Of a DNA stretch of 16,220 bases, positions 7,273 to 14,183 are shown piece by piece. The stretch comes from Gemmatimonadota bacterium (lineage in GTDB: Bacteria > Gemmatimonadota > Gemmatimonadetes > Longimicrobiales > Gaopeijiaceae), in the NCBI GenBank assembly GCA_002731735.1, contig PCCM01000076.1:3647-19866 (forward strand), written 5' to 3'. Both the position numbers and the translations under genes were made by a program. Under the pieces are notes generated by a model. It was given only the letters and a program-made list of their open reading frames with translations. It searched no databases and had not been told where the DNA came from. Positions within the stretch are counted from its first letter, which is position 1. The number at the start of each line of letters is the position of its first letter.

Positions 7273-8445
7273 TCAACCGCCCGTCAGCGATCGGCGTGAG
7301 CACACAAAATCGCCGGCCGCAGCGCGGGCTGCAGCGTCTGCTTCCAGTACGTCATCCAGCGTCTCCACGTTTCGTTTCGGAACCGTCGCCAACGCGTGCG
7401 CCACTACTTCCGGCATATCGATGAATCGGATGCCCCGCGAGAGGAAGGCCTGCACAGCGATTTCGTTCGCCGCGTTGAACACGGCCGGCGCGGTGCCGCC
7501 CCGGACTCCAGCTTCTACCCCGAGCGCGAAAAGCTCGAATCGCTCCCGATCGATCTCCTCGAACGTCAGAGGTGAAGACCGGATCGGGTCGAAAGTCCTC
7601 AGCGAGGTATCCGTCACATGCTCCGGATGGGACAGCGCATAAAGGATCGGTAGTTCCATCGTTGGAAATCCGAGTTGCGCGAGGACCGAACCGTCGTTGA
7701 ACTCGACAAAAGAATGAACGATGGACTGTGGATGTACGATGGCCTCGATCTTGTCGTAGCCGATCCCGTAGAGAAAATGGGCCTCGATGATCTCGAGTGC
7801 CTTGTTGGCCAGAGTGGCCGAGTCGACCGTGATCTTTTCGCCCATATCCCACGTCGGGTGACGGAGCGCGTCTTCGGGACCGACGTTTGCGAGCTCGCCC
7901 GCATCGAGCCCGCGAAAGGGTCCGCCGGAAGCCGTTAGCACCAGACGTGCCACGGACCCGGAGTCGTGAGCCTGCAGACACTGCAGAATCGCCGAGTGCT
8001 CACTGTCGATGGGGATCAGCTCCCCACCACCCTCACGAGCCGCATCAATCACGAGCGGTCCTCCAGCCACCAGTGACTCTTTGTTTGCCAACGCCAGTCG
8101 CTTCCCCGCGCGGAGCGCCGCAAAGGTCGCCTCCAGGCCCGCGGACCCGACGATGGCGTTCACCACCACGTCCACATTCACATCCTCGACCATCTCCAGC
8201 ACCGCGTCCCGCCCGCTTCTCCACATCGCGTCGGGCAAGCTGTGGCTGCCGTTCAGAGCCTGCGGATCGGCCATCACCGCGACCGGCACGCCATACTTCT
8301 CTACCTGCGCCGCGACATCATTCAAAGAGTCGTGTGCACACACCGCAACGACTTGAAATCGATCCGTATGGCGAGCAATGACGGACAAAGTGGCCCGGCC
8401 GATGGAGCCGGTGGATCCGAGGACGGCGACCTTGGTCAAAGCCAT
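7273..8445 (-). CDS. dxr: 1-deoxy-D-xylulose-5-phosphate reductoisomerase (DXR)
   Basis: 390-residue cytoplasmic enzyme that converts DXP to MEP with NADPH and a divalent metal, the committed step of the MEP isoprenoid pathway. Visible: NADPH loop VLGSTGSIG (8-16), LANKESLV (119-126), metal site PIDSEHSA with Asp147 and Glu149, TASGGPF (171-177), KITVDSATLANKALE (204-218, with Glu218), IVHPQSIVHS (236-245) and NAANE in the C-terminal region. The length is standard. The ATG at 8445 lies inside the end of cdsA, overlapping it by 10 bases, so translation is probably coupled. Its product pathway supplies the isoprenoid units used by UppS, encoded two genes upstream. Confidence 0.97.
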   Translation of the reverse strand: MALTKVAVLGSTGSIGRATLSVIARHTDRFQVVAVCAHDSLNDVAAQVEKYGVPVAVMADPQALNGSHSLPDAMWRSGRDAVLEMVEDVNVDVVVNAIVGSAGLEATFAALRAGKRLALANKESLVAGGPLVIDAAREGGGELIPIDSEHSAILQCLQAHDSGSVARLVLTASGGPFRGLDAGELANVGPEDALRHPTWDMGEKITVDSATLANKALEIIEAHFLYGIGYDKIEAIVHPQSIVHSFVEFNDGSVLAQLGFPTMELPILYALSHPEHVTDTSLRTFDPIRSSPLTFEEIDRERFELFALGVEAGVRGGTAPAVFNAANEIAVQAFLSRGIRFIDMPEVVAHALATVPKRNVETLDDVLEADAAARAAAGDFVCSRRSLTGG

Positions 8446-9308
8446 GGGCGGATCAGCAGGAGGAGGGCGTAGGTGAGCGGCACTGTGAAGAAGAGTGCGT
8501 CCAAGCGATCGAGGACACCTCCGTGGCCGGGGAGCAGATGGCTCGAGTCCTTCACCCCGGCGTCACGTTTGAGCACCGACTCGGCGAGGTCGCCCACTTG
8601 CCCAACCACAGCGATCGGAACACTCAACGCTGCCCCTACCTGCCAGGACAGGCCGAACTCGGGGACCCCTGAGAGCCAGAGCCGAGCGAAGATGCCGCCA
8701 GCCAGCACAGATCCCACGAGTCCGCCGATTGCCCCGACGATCGTCTTGTTGGGACTCACAGCCTCAATCAGCTTCGTCCGGCCCCACCGAGATCCACAAC
8801 CGTAAGCGAAAGTGTCTCCCAACCAGGTGACCCAGATGGGAAAGATGAGCAAGGCAGCACCGTGGATGGCCGTGGCCTCGTTGGAAACCTGGTCGGGAAG
8901 TGCACGAAGCAGGACCCAGAACGAGAGCGCACCACCGGTGTAGAGGGCACCCATGATCGTCCTGGATGCGGCGTCCATAGGGCGACCGTCGGGCCAGCGA
9001 AACCAAAGCGAGAGGGCGAGCACCAGCAGCACCGTCCCCAAGACCAGTCCGAAGGCCCAGGAAGTGAAAGCTCGGTAGTCCGGGTACAACGCCGCCATCA
9101 GCGGCAGCACCCCGGCAAGTGCAGCTCCCAGCCCCCTGAAAGCCACGGTATCGTCCGGCTTCAAGTGATAGTACTCGCGAGCTCCAAGGACCCCGGCGGC
9201 CGCCATGAGGACCCCAACGGGCCAGACTCCCCAATAGATGATGAAGACTGCCAGGGGAATCCCCACGGCAGCGACCATCAGCCGGCTGGTTAACTCTCGC
9301 CTCGGCAC
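8436..9308 (-). CDS. cdsA: Phosphatidate cytidylyltransferase (CDP-diacylglycerol synthase)
   Basis: 290-residue polytopic inner-membrane enzyme forming CDP-diacylglycerol from phosphatidate and CTP, the branch point of phospholipid synthesis. The CdsA signature lies at 244-270, with SVLKRDAGVKD and then LLPGHGGVLDRLDAL; WLGDTFAYG (162-170) and SPNKT (185-189) are also family motifs. Many hydrophobic helices are visible (about 11-45, 60-75, 85-103, 150-165, 190-210, 225-240, 272-288). The start is GTG 9308, only 3 bp after the uppS stop, and the end overlaps dxr by 10 bases. Confidence 0.96.
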   Translation of the reverse strand: MPRRELTSRLMVAAVGIPLAVFIIYWGVWPVGVLMAAAGVLGAREYYHLKPDDTVAFRGLGAALAGVLPLMAALYPDYRAFTSWAFGLVLGTVLLVLALSLWFRWPDGRPMDAASRTIMGALYTGGALSFWVLLRALPDQVSNEATAIHGAALLIFPIWVTWLGDTFAYGCGSRWGRTKLIEAVSPNKTIVGAIGGLVGSVLAGGIFARLWLSGVPEFGLSWQVGAALSVPIAVVGQVGDLAESVLKRDAGVKDSSHLLPGHGGVLDRLDALFFTVPLTYALLLLIRPWL

Positions 9309-9311
9309 TTC

Positions 9312-10058
9312 CTATCCAACCGTAACACGACCAAATCGACGATCGCGCTCTTGGTAATCCAATACGGCCCGGAAGAGATCCTCTCTGGAAAAATCGGGCC
9401 ACAGGACCGAAGCGATGTGCAGTTCCGTGTAGGCCACCTGCCAAAGCATGAAATTGGAGAGACGGGATTCGCCCGAGGTGCGAATCATGAGGTCCGGATC
9501 CGGAAGGCCCGCAGTGAACAAGGCGGCCTCGAACGACGCTTCATCGAACTCCTCTGCCAAGAGGTCCCCGGAGGCCGCACGTTTCATCATCTGCCTGCAC
9601 GCCCTCAGGATTTCCTCCCGTCCGCAGTAGGAAATCATGAGATTGAGACGCAAGTGCATGCCACCGGCAGTCTCGGTGGTGATGAACTCCACCGACTTTG
9701 TCGTGGAAGCATCCAGCGCATCCAGATCGCCCAGCACATGCACCTCGCAGCCTTGCTCCCTGAGCTTTTGGGTCTCCTTGGACACGTAGAGACGGAGCAA
9801 CCCCATCAGCGCAAGCACCTCGGATCGAGGCCTCTGCCAGTTATCGGTAGAGAATGCGAACAGCGTCAGGATTTCAATGCCCGCATCGAGGGCTCCTTCA
9901 ACCGACTCCCGGACAGCCACTATCCCACGCTTGTGCCCCGCCGCGCGCGGTAAATTCCGTTGCTTGGCCCACCGGCCATTACCATCCATGATGATCGCAA
10001 CATGACGGGGAATTCGCCCATTCAGGCGGATTTTCTGCAGTAGTTCAGAAGACGCCAT
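9312..10058 (-). CDS. uppS: Isoprenyl transferase (undecaprenyl diphosphate synthase)
   Basis: 248-residue cis-prenyltransferase that extends farnesyl diphosphate with isopentenyl diphosphate to the C55 carrier used for peptidoglycan and other glycans. The catalytic motif is IIMDGNGRWAK at 22-32 (Asp25), followed by AAGHKRG (39-45), FSTDNWQRPRSEV, and the C-terminal binding motif DPDLMIRTSGESRLSNFML. The length is normal. The ATG at 10058 is unambiguous. It lies 47 bp after frr and 3 bp before cdsA. Confidence 0.97.
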   Translation of the reverse strand: MASSELLQKIRLNGRIPRHVAIIMDGNGRWAKQRNLPRAAGHKRGIVAVRESVEGALDAGIEILTLFAFSTDNWQRPRSEVLALMGLLRLYVSKETQKLREQGCEVHVLGDLDALDASTTKSVEFITTETAGGMHLRLNLMISYCGREEILRACRQMMKRAASGDLLAEEFDEASFEAALFTAGLPDPDLMIRTSGESRLSNFMLWQVAYTELHIASVLWPDFSREDLFRAVLDYQERDRRFGRVTVG

Positions 10059-10105
10059 GAAGAGTCAGCCGAGCCAGCCTAGTCGCGACGAAGGATCGCC
10101 AGACG

Positions 10106-10654
10106 CTAGAGGGCCATCACCTCCTTTTCCTTCTTGTCGAGCATCTCATCGATCCGTTTCGAGCAGGCGTCCGTCAGCTTCTGGATCTCATCCAGTTGAT
10201 GGTGACCCTCATCTTCGCTGGTCTCATGCTCCTTCATGGCATGCTTCACCTCATCGTTCCCAACTTTCCGCGCGTGGCGCAGCGAAACCCTGCCCTCCTC
10301 AGCCATATGGTGGAGGAGTTTCGCGAATTCCTTCCGGCGTTCCTCGTTCAACGGAGGGATCGGAATCCGGATGATATTCCCGTCGTTCGCAGGGTTGAAT
10401 CCGAGATCCGATGTCAAGATCGCCCGTTCGATGTCGGGCAGGAGCGTGTTGTCGAACGGCTGGACAACCAGGAGCGACGCTTCCGGCGTGGACACGCTGG
10501 CCACCTGATTCAGCGGCATCTTGGCCCCGTAGGCATCAACCTTCACTGTGTCCAGCAGTGCCGGTGTGGCTTTTCCCGTACGCACCGTCGAGAACTCCCT
10601 ACGCACCGCGTCGACCGCCTCTTCCATCCTGATTCTGGCTTCATCCAGAGACAT
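10106..10654 (-). CDS. frr: Ribosome recycling factor
   Basis: Cytoplasmic factor that, with EF-G, splits the post-termination ribosome. From the ATG at 10654 it is 182 residues; a GTG two codons upstream (10660) gives 184. The two starts cannot be separated by eye, and a G-rich stretch lies just in front of both. Family features: EFSTVRTGKATPALLD near the N terminus, YGAKMPLNQVASVSTPEA, VVQPFD, NDGNIIRIPIPPLNEERRKE, and a long charged C-terminal helix (SKRIDEMLDKKEKEVMAL). It follows pyrH by 65 bp containing a perfect hairpin (10681-10711). Confidence 0.96.
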   Translation of the reverse strand: MSLDEARIRMEEAVDAVRREFSTVRTGKATPALLDTVKVDAYGAKMPLNQVASVSTPEASLLVVQPFDNTLLPDIERAILTSDLGFNPANDGNIIRIPIPPLNEERRKEFAKLLHHMAEEGRVSLRHARKVGNDEVKHAMKEHETSEDEGHHQLDEIQKLTDACSKRIDEMLDKKEKEVMAL

Positions 10655-10680
10655 GACCACCCCATTACATCGGGTTCACC

Positions 10681-10711
10681 CACGGCGTCCCATCCGGATT
10701 GGGACGCCGTG
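10681..10711 (-). repeat. Perfect 12-bp hairpin between pyrH and frr
   Basis: CACGGCGTCCCA (10681-10692) and TGGGACGCCGTG (10700-10711) are exact inverse complements around a 7-base loop (TCCGGAT). It begins 9 bases after the pyrH stop and ends about 26 bases before the frr start on the minus strand. No T run follows, so it is not a standard intrinsic terminator. An RNA processing site, mRNA stabiliser or attenuator would fit. Confidence 0.7.
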
Positions 10712-10719
10712 CCGGAGTC

Positions 10720-11436
10720 TTACGATACCAGCGTGCCGACCTGATCTCCCCGTACGGCGTCCGAAACGGCCCCCTGATTCTCGAGGTTGAGTACGATGAT
10801 CGGGAGGCCGTTTTCCTTACAAAGAGAAACAGCGGCTGCGTCCATGACGGCCAACTCCCTCTGCACGACCTCCTGGAAAGTAATGGACGGGATGAACTCT
10901 GCCGAGGGGTCCTCCGTGGGGTCTGCGCTGTAAATCCCTTTTACTTTAGTGGCCTTGATCACTACCTGTGATCCCATTTCGATGGCCCTGAGCACCGCCG
11001 CCGTATCCGTCGAAAAGTATGGATTCCCGGTACCTCCGGCGAAGAGGACGACCCTTCCCTTCTCCATATGCCGGAGCGCCTTCCTCCGGATGTAGGGCTC
11101 GGCAACCTCCTCCATACGAATGGCCGTCATGACCCGCGTCGCAACTTCTTTGTGCTCGAGCAGATCCTGAACCGCCAGGGCGTTGATGACGGTGGCCAAC
11201 ATCCCCATGTAGTCCGCTTGGACGCGATCCATCCCCTTCTTACTGGCGAGTGTACCCCGAACGATATTGCCTCCCCCGATAACGACACCGAGGCTTACGC
11301 CCATCTCGTGTACGGCGATGATTTCGTTCGTGAGCTGGTCCACCACCGATGGTTCGATGCCGAACCCTCGGTCTCCGGCCAACGCCTCGCCGGACAGCTT
11401 GAGCAGGACCTTCGAGTACTTGGAAGCCTTAGTCAC
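10720..11436 (-). CDS. pyrH: UMP kinase (uridylate kinase)
   Basis: 238-residue cytoplasmic kinase of the amino-acid-kinase fold, converting UMP to UDP with ATP and allosterically regulated in bacteria. Motifs: VLLKLSGEALAG near the N terminus, VIGGGNIVRG, DYMGMLATVINALA, FAGGTGNPYFSTDTAA, IKATKVKGIYSADP and MDAAAVSLC. The start is GTG 11436 within a GTGA overlap with the tsf stop, so translation is coupled to EF-Ts. tsf-pyrH-frr is a widely conserved order. Confidence 0.97.
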   Translation of the reverse strand: MTKASKYSKVLLKLSGEALAGDRGFGIEPSVVDQLTNEIIAVHEMGVSLGVVIGGGNIVRGTLASKKGMDRVQADYMGMLATVINALAVQDLLEHKEVATRVMTAIRMEEVAEPYIRRKALRHMEKGRVVLFAGGTGNPYFSTDTAAVLRAIEMGSQVVIKATKVKGIYSADPTEDPSAEFIPSITFQEVVQRELAVMDAAAVSLCKENGLPIIVLNLENQGAVSDAVRGDQVGTLVS

Positions 11437-12026
11437 TCACCCACCTTGAAACGCATGAACCGTGCAACTTCTATCTTCTCTCCGGTCTTGGCCGACATCG
11501 CGGTGATCAATTCTCCGACTGTCTGGTCCGTATTTTTCACGAACGGCTGCGCAAGGAGAGTAGATTCCTTGAAGAATTTGTTGAGCTTACCGTCGATGAT
11601 TTTCGCCGCGATGTCGTCGGGCTTGCCCTGCTCCTTCACCTGCTCCGCATAAACTTTTCGCTCGCGTGCAACGACGTCCTCCGGAACATCATCCGGACTG
11701 ACGGAAAGGGGCGCCTGAGACGCCACGTGCAGCGCAATCTCCTTGGCCAACCTCTGGAAGTCATCTGTCTTTGCTACAAAGTCTGTCTCGCAGTTCAACT
11801 CGACAATGACCGCGGTCCGCTTATCAAAATGCACGTACGATCCGATCGTACCCTCATTTGCGGCCTTCTCCGCACGTTTCGCGGCCTTCGCGACTCCCTT
11901 CGCGCGCAGCAAGTCGATGGCCCCCTCAATGTCCCCGTCGGTCTCCGTCAGGGCCTTCTTACAATCCATCATGCCGGCTCCGGTACGGTCCCGGAGGGCC
12001 TTCACGTCTTTCGCAGAAATCGACAT
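11433..12026 (-). CDS. tsf: Translation elongation factor Ts
   Basis: Nucleotide exchange factor that regenerates EF-Tu-GTP. From the ATG at 12026 the protein has 197 residues and begins MSISAKDVKALRDRTGAGMM, with MDCKKAL next; this is the UBA-like N-terminal domain and TGAGMMDCKKAL is the family signature. ELNCETDFVAKTDDFQ is the core EF-Tu contact region. It is the short form, with a compact dimerisation domain. The open frame continues upstream without a stop to 12191, but that extension is translated intergenic DNA and terminator, with no EF-Ts similarity. The ribosome binding site is weak. An intrinsic terminator lies between rpsB and this gene. Confidence 0.96.
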   Translation of the reverse strand: MSISAKDVKALRDRTGAGMMDCKKALTETDGDIEGAIDLLRAKGVAKAAKRAEKAANEGTIGSYVHFDKRTAVIVELNCETDFVAKTDDFQRLAKEIALHVASQAPLSVSPDDVPEDVVARERKVYAEQVKEQGKPDDIAAKIIDGKLNKFFKESTLLAQPFVKNTDQTVGELITAMSAKTGEKIEVARFMRFKVGE

Positions 12027-12068
12027 CGCGTTGTCCGTCACTCGCTCATCTTGTGGGGTTAATCTAAC

Positions 12069-12101
12069 AAAAAAAAGGCGGGAGCCCCCAACTGCTCCGC
12101 C
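12069..12101 (-). terminator. Intrinsic terminator/attenuator between rpsB and tsf
   Basis: Read on the minus strand: GGCGGAGC (12101-12094), a loop, then GCTCCCGCC (12085-12077) and eight T (12076-12069). The stem has eight pairs with a single extra C, so stem plus T tract is a textbook intrinsic terminator. It lies 40 bases after the rpsB stop. A second GGCGGAG copy at 12111-12105 could pair with the same 3' arm. No clear promoter was found between it and tsf, so it probably attenuates partially. Confidence 0.8.
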
Positions 12102-12141
12102 TCTCTCCGCCCCCCCCCGAAGGGGCATGAACACTGGGTCG

Positions 12142-13206
12142 TCAGGATCCCGATTCTGCCTCGTCCGTTTCGCCATCGGCTGCAGCCTCACTATCTATGG
12201 CCTCTTCATCTTCGGCCTCTTCACCGTCGGCTGCCGCCTTACTATCGATGGCATCTCCACCGCCTGCTGCTGCTATACCATTGGCGGTCTCGTCCTCAGA
12301 TCCGTCCGGATCTTCGGGAGAGACCTCCTCCCTGTCTTCCACCAGCCCCGCCGCGCCTGCACCCCCACTCCCAGTGTGTTTTTCGATAATATCGGGACGG
12401 GGCACACGCTTCCTGCGGGGAGCCGCCGGGCGACTTGGAGTCTCGGTCACTTCGCCCGTCTCCGTCGAGTACGTTGTGGCCTGGGCGTCCTGAACCTTAC
12501 GCTTCTGCTCCTCAGGCACTTGAGCACCGGCTTCTCGAATCGACTCGGCGATGGCCTGCGTGATCAGTCCGACCGAGCGGATCGCATCGTCGTTGCCTGG
12601 AACCGGATACTCTACCAGATCGGGATTTGCGTTCGTGTCAGTGATCGCGATGACGGGAATACCCAAGCGCGCCGCCTCGAGAACCGCGTTCGCCTCGCGC
12701 TTCACGTCGACGATGAACATCGCCCCCGGGAGGCGGGTCATGTCCTTCACGCCCGCCAGATACTTGTTGAGCTTGATCCGCTCACGATCCAGAAGAAGTC
12801 GCTCCTTTTTCGTATAGAACTCGAAGGCGCTCTCTTCCTGTCCCCGTTCCAGCTCCTTGAGCCGGCGGATCTGTTTTCGGATGGTCTGGAAGTTCGTGAG
12901 CATGCCACCAAGCCAACGCTCGGTGACATAGAATGCTCCGCATTGCTCCGCTTCTTGCTCGATGACCGATCGGAGCTGCCGTTTGGTGCACACGAACAGG
13001 ACTTTTTCGCCCGCAAGAACGATCTCGTTCACGGCTGCTTTTGCGGTGACCAACCTGTCGAGCGTTTTACGCAGATCGATGATGTGAATCCCGTTGCGCT
13101 CCGTGAAGATGAATTTCTTCATCTTCGGATTCCAACGGCGAGTCTGGTGTCCGAAATGGACGCCAGCCTCGAGAAGCTCATTCAGTCCCATCTGCTGTTG
13201 CTGCAT
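12142..13206 (-). CDS. rpsB: 30S ribosomal protein S2 with long acidic C-terminal extension
   Basis: 354 residues against about 230-260 for typical S2. Residues 6 to about 228 are the normal protein: MGLNELLEAGVHFGHQTRRW, NGIHIIDLRKTL, FVCTKRQLRSVI, ERWLGGMLTNFQTIR, RLPGAMFIVDVKRE and PVIAITDTNANPDLVEYPVPGNDDAIRS. S2 is a late-binding 30S protein that helps S1 to bind. Residues 229-354 are an extra tail: a basic patch (PRRKRVPRP, 263-271), a Gly/Ala linker, then a strongly acidic low-complexity end with two copies of a 17-residue repeat. The start is ATG 13206; an internal ATG five codons later is also possible. It lies 21 bp after rpsI. The core is certain; the role of the tail is unknown. 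Confidence 0.97.
   Translation of the reverse strand: MQQQQMGLNELLEAGVHFGHQTRRWNPKMKKFIFTERNGIHIIDLRKTLDRLVTAKAAVNEIVLAGEKVLFVCTKRQLRSVIEQEAEQCGAFYVTERWLGGMLTNFQTIRKQIRRLKELERGQEESAFEFYTKKERLLLDRERIKLNKYLAGVKDMTRLPGAMFIVDVKREANAVLEAARLGIPVIAITDTNANPDLVEYPVPGNDDAIRSVGLITQAIAESIREAGAQVPEEQKRKVQDAQATTYSTETGEVTETPSRPAAPRRKRVPRPDIIEKHTGSGGAGAAGLVEDREEVSPEDPDGSEDETANGIAAAGGGDAIDSKAAADGEEAEDEEAIDSEAAADGETDEAESGS
12154..12255 (-). repeat. 17-residue (51-bp) tandem repeat in the rpsB tail
   Basis: Two adjacent copies encode DAIDSKAAADGEEAEDE (residues 318-334) and EAIDSEAAADGETDEAE (335-351). The first eleven positions agree except at D/E and K/E, and the DNA copies differ mainly at third positions, which suggests an old duplication kept as coding sequence. 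Confidence 0.85.
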
Positions 13207-13227
13207 AAAACTCGTCGTCTCAGTTTT

Positions 13228-13620
13228 CTAACGCTTCGAGAACTGGAACCGCTTACGTGCTTTGGGGCGACCCGGCTTCTTCCGTTCTACCTTCCTTGAA
13301 TCCCTCGTAAGAAATCCACCGGCACGCATCACCGGCCGCAGATCCTCATCGTGCTCGACAAGCGCCCTTGCAAGGCCCATGCGGACAGCATCTGCCTGGC
13401 CGGTCTGACCACCACCGCGGACGCGGACCCGGACGTCGAATTGCCCATCCATCTCCGCAGCCTTGAGCGGCTCTCCGATCCTCTGTTGGTGTGTGGGGCG
13501 CGGGAAGTACTCTTCGAGGGAGCGGGAGTTGACCCACCACTCTCCCTTGCCGGGCTTGAGGATGACACGGGCCACGGCCCTTTTCCGCCGGCCCACCGTC
13601 TGAATAGTCGTTCTTGCCAT
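13228..13620 (-). CDS. rpsI: 30S ribosomal protein S9
   Basis: 130 residues, the standard length. Motifs: TVGRRKRAVARVILKPGKG at the N terminus, FDVRVRVRGGGQTGQADAVRMGLARAL in the middle, and the basic C-terminal tail ending KRFQFSKR, whose last residues reach the P-site tRNA in the 30S head. The ATG at 13620 is clear. It follows rplM by 22 bp, the conserved rplM-rpsI pair, and precedes rpsB by 21 bp. Confidence 0.98.
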   Translation of the reverse strand: MARTTIQTVGRRKRAVARVILKPGKGEWWVNSRSLEEYFPRPTHQQRIGEPLKAAEMDGQFDVRVRVRGGGQTGQADAVRMGLARALVEHDEDLRPVMRAGGFLTRDSRKVERKKPGRPKARKRFQFSKR

Positions 13621-13642
13621 AGATCCTTAATTCGGTTCCTAC

Positions 13643-14071
13643 TCAGACCTCGAGGGGTTGCGGCTCCTGGCCTTGGTGCGGATGAGCCACACCGGCGTAT
13701 ACCTTCAATTTCTTCCTCATGTGCTGTCCCAATTTATTCTTGGGAAGCATACCCTTGACGGCGAGTTCAATAACCCGGTCGGGATGCCGTTCGATCATTC
13801 TCCGAAACGGAATATGTTTCTCGTGCCCCATATAGCCGGAGTGTGTGAAGTACGTTTTTTGGTCGGCTTTGCGCCCCGTCAATGCCACCTTCTCGGCATT
13901 GATCACGACCACGTAATCGCCCACATCCAGGTGCGGCGTATACATGGGCTTATGCTTGCCACGGAGGATCCCCGCGACACGCGTGGCGAGCCGCCCCAAG
14001 GTTTTGCCTTCAGCATCGACGAGCCACCAACGGCGCTCGATGTGTTCGGCTTTAGGAGTGTAAGTTTTCAC
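13643..14071 (-). CDS. rplM: 50S ribosomal protein L13
   Basis: 142 residues, the standard length, starting at GTG 14071 (MKTYTPKAEHIERRWWLVDA). Motifs: GKTLGRLATRVAGILRGKHK, GDYVVVINAEKVALTGRK, YFTHSGYMGHEK, and VKGMLPKNKLG near the C terminus. L13 is an early assembly protein of the 50S subunit. It is the first gene of the ribosomal/envelope cluster, with a strong promoter just upstream and a leader of only about 30 bases. Confidence 0.98.
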   Translation of the reverse strand: MKTYTPKAEHIERRWWLVDAEGKTLGRLATRVAGILRGKHKPMYTPHLDVGDYVVVINAEKVALTGRKADQKTYFTHSGYMGHEKHIPFRRMIERHPDRVIELAVKGMLPKNKLGQHMRKKLKVYAGVAHPHQGQEPQPLEV

Positions 14072-14106
14072 GGTCTATCCGCATAACATCAACTATAGAG
14101 CAAAGA

Positions 14107-14135
14107 ACGATAGTGGAGCCTTTTCGGAGTGTCAA
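14107..14135 (-). promoter_or_regulatory. Sigma-70 promoter for the rplM cluster
   Basis: On the minus strand, consensus TTGACA (14135-14130), a 17-base spacer, then TATCGT (14112-14107), which matches TATAAT at four of six bases. Transcription would begin near 14100. It lies in the 112-bp gap between the sigma-factor stop and the rplM start, the right place for the first gene of this operon. Confidence 0.7.
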
Positions 14136-14183
14136 CGGGGGAAAGAGCAAGTATTTTGCGGGGTTTCGGCCTTCACTAGCTCG

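Noticed and set aside
6779..7642. A 287-codon open frame on the plus strand opposite rseP and dxr
   Set aside because: Shadow of two well-supported genes; composition rich in Arg, Pro, Ser and His with no recognisable domain.
12027..12191. N-terminal extension of tsf reaching back into rpsB
   Set aside because: The extra residues are translated spacer and terminator, and EF-Ts similarity begins exactly at the ATG at 12026.
11743..13299. A 518-codon open frame on the plus strand opposite tsf, rpsB and part of rpsI
   Set aside because: It lies antisense to three certain genes, has no family motif, and reads through a terminator and spacers. Long antisense frames are expected in GC-rich coding DNA.
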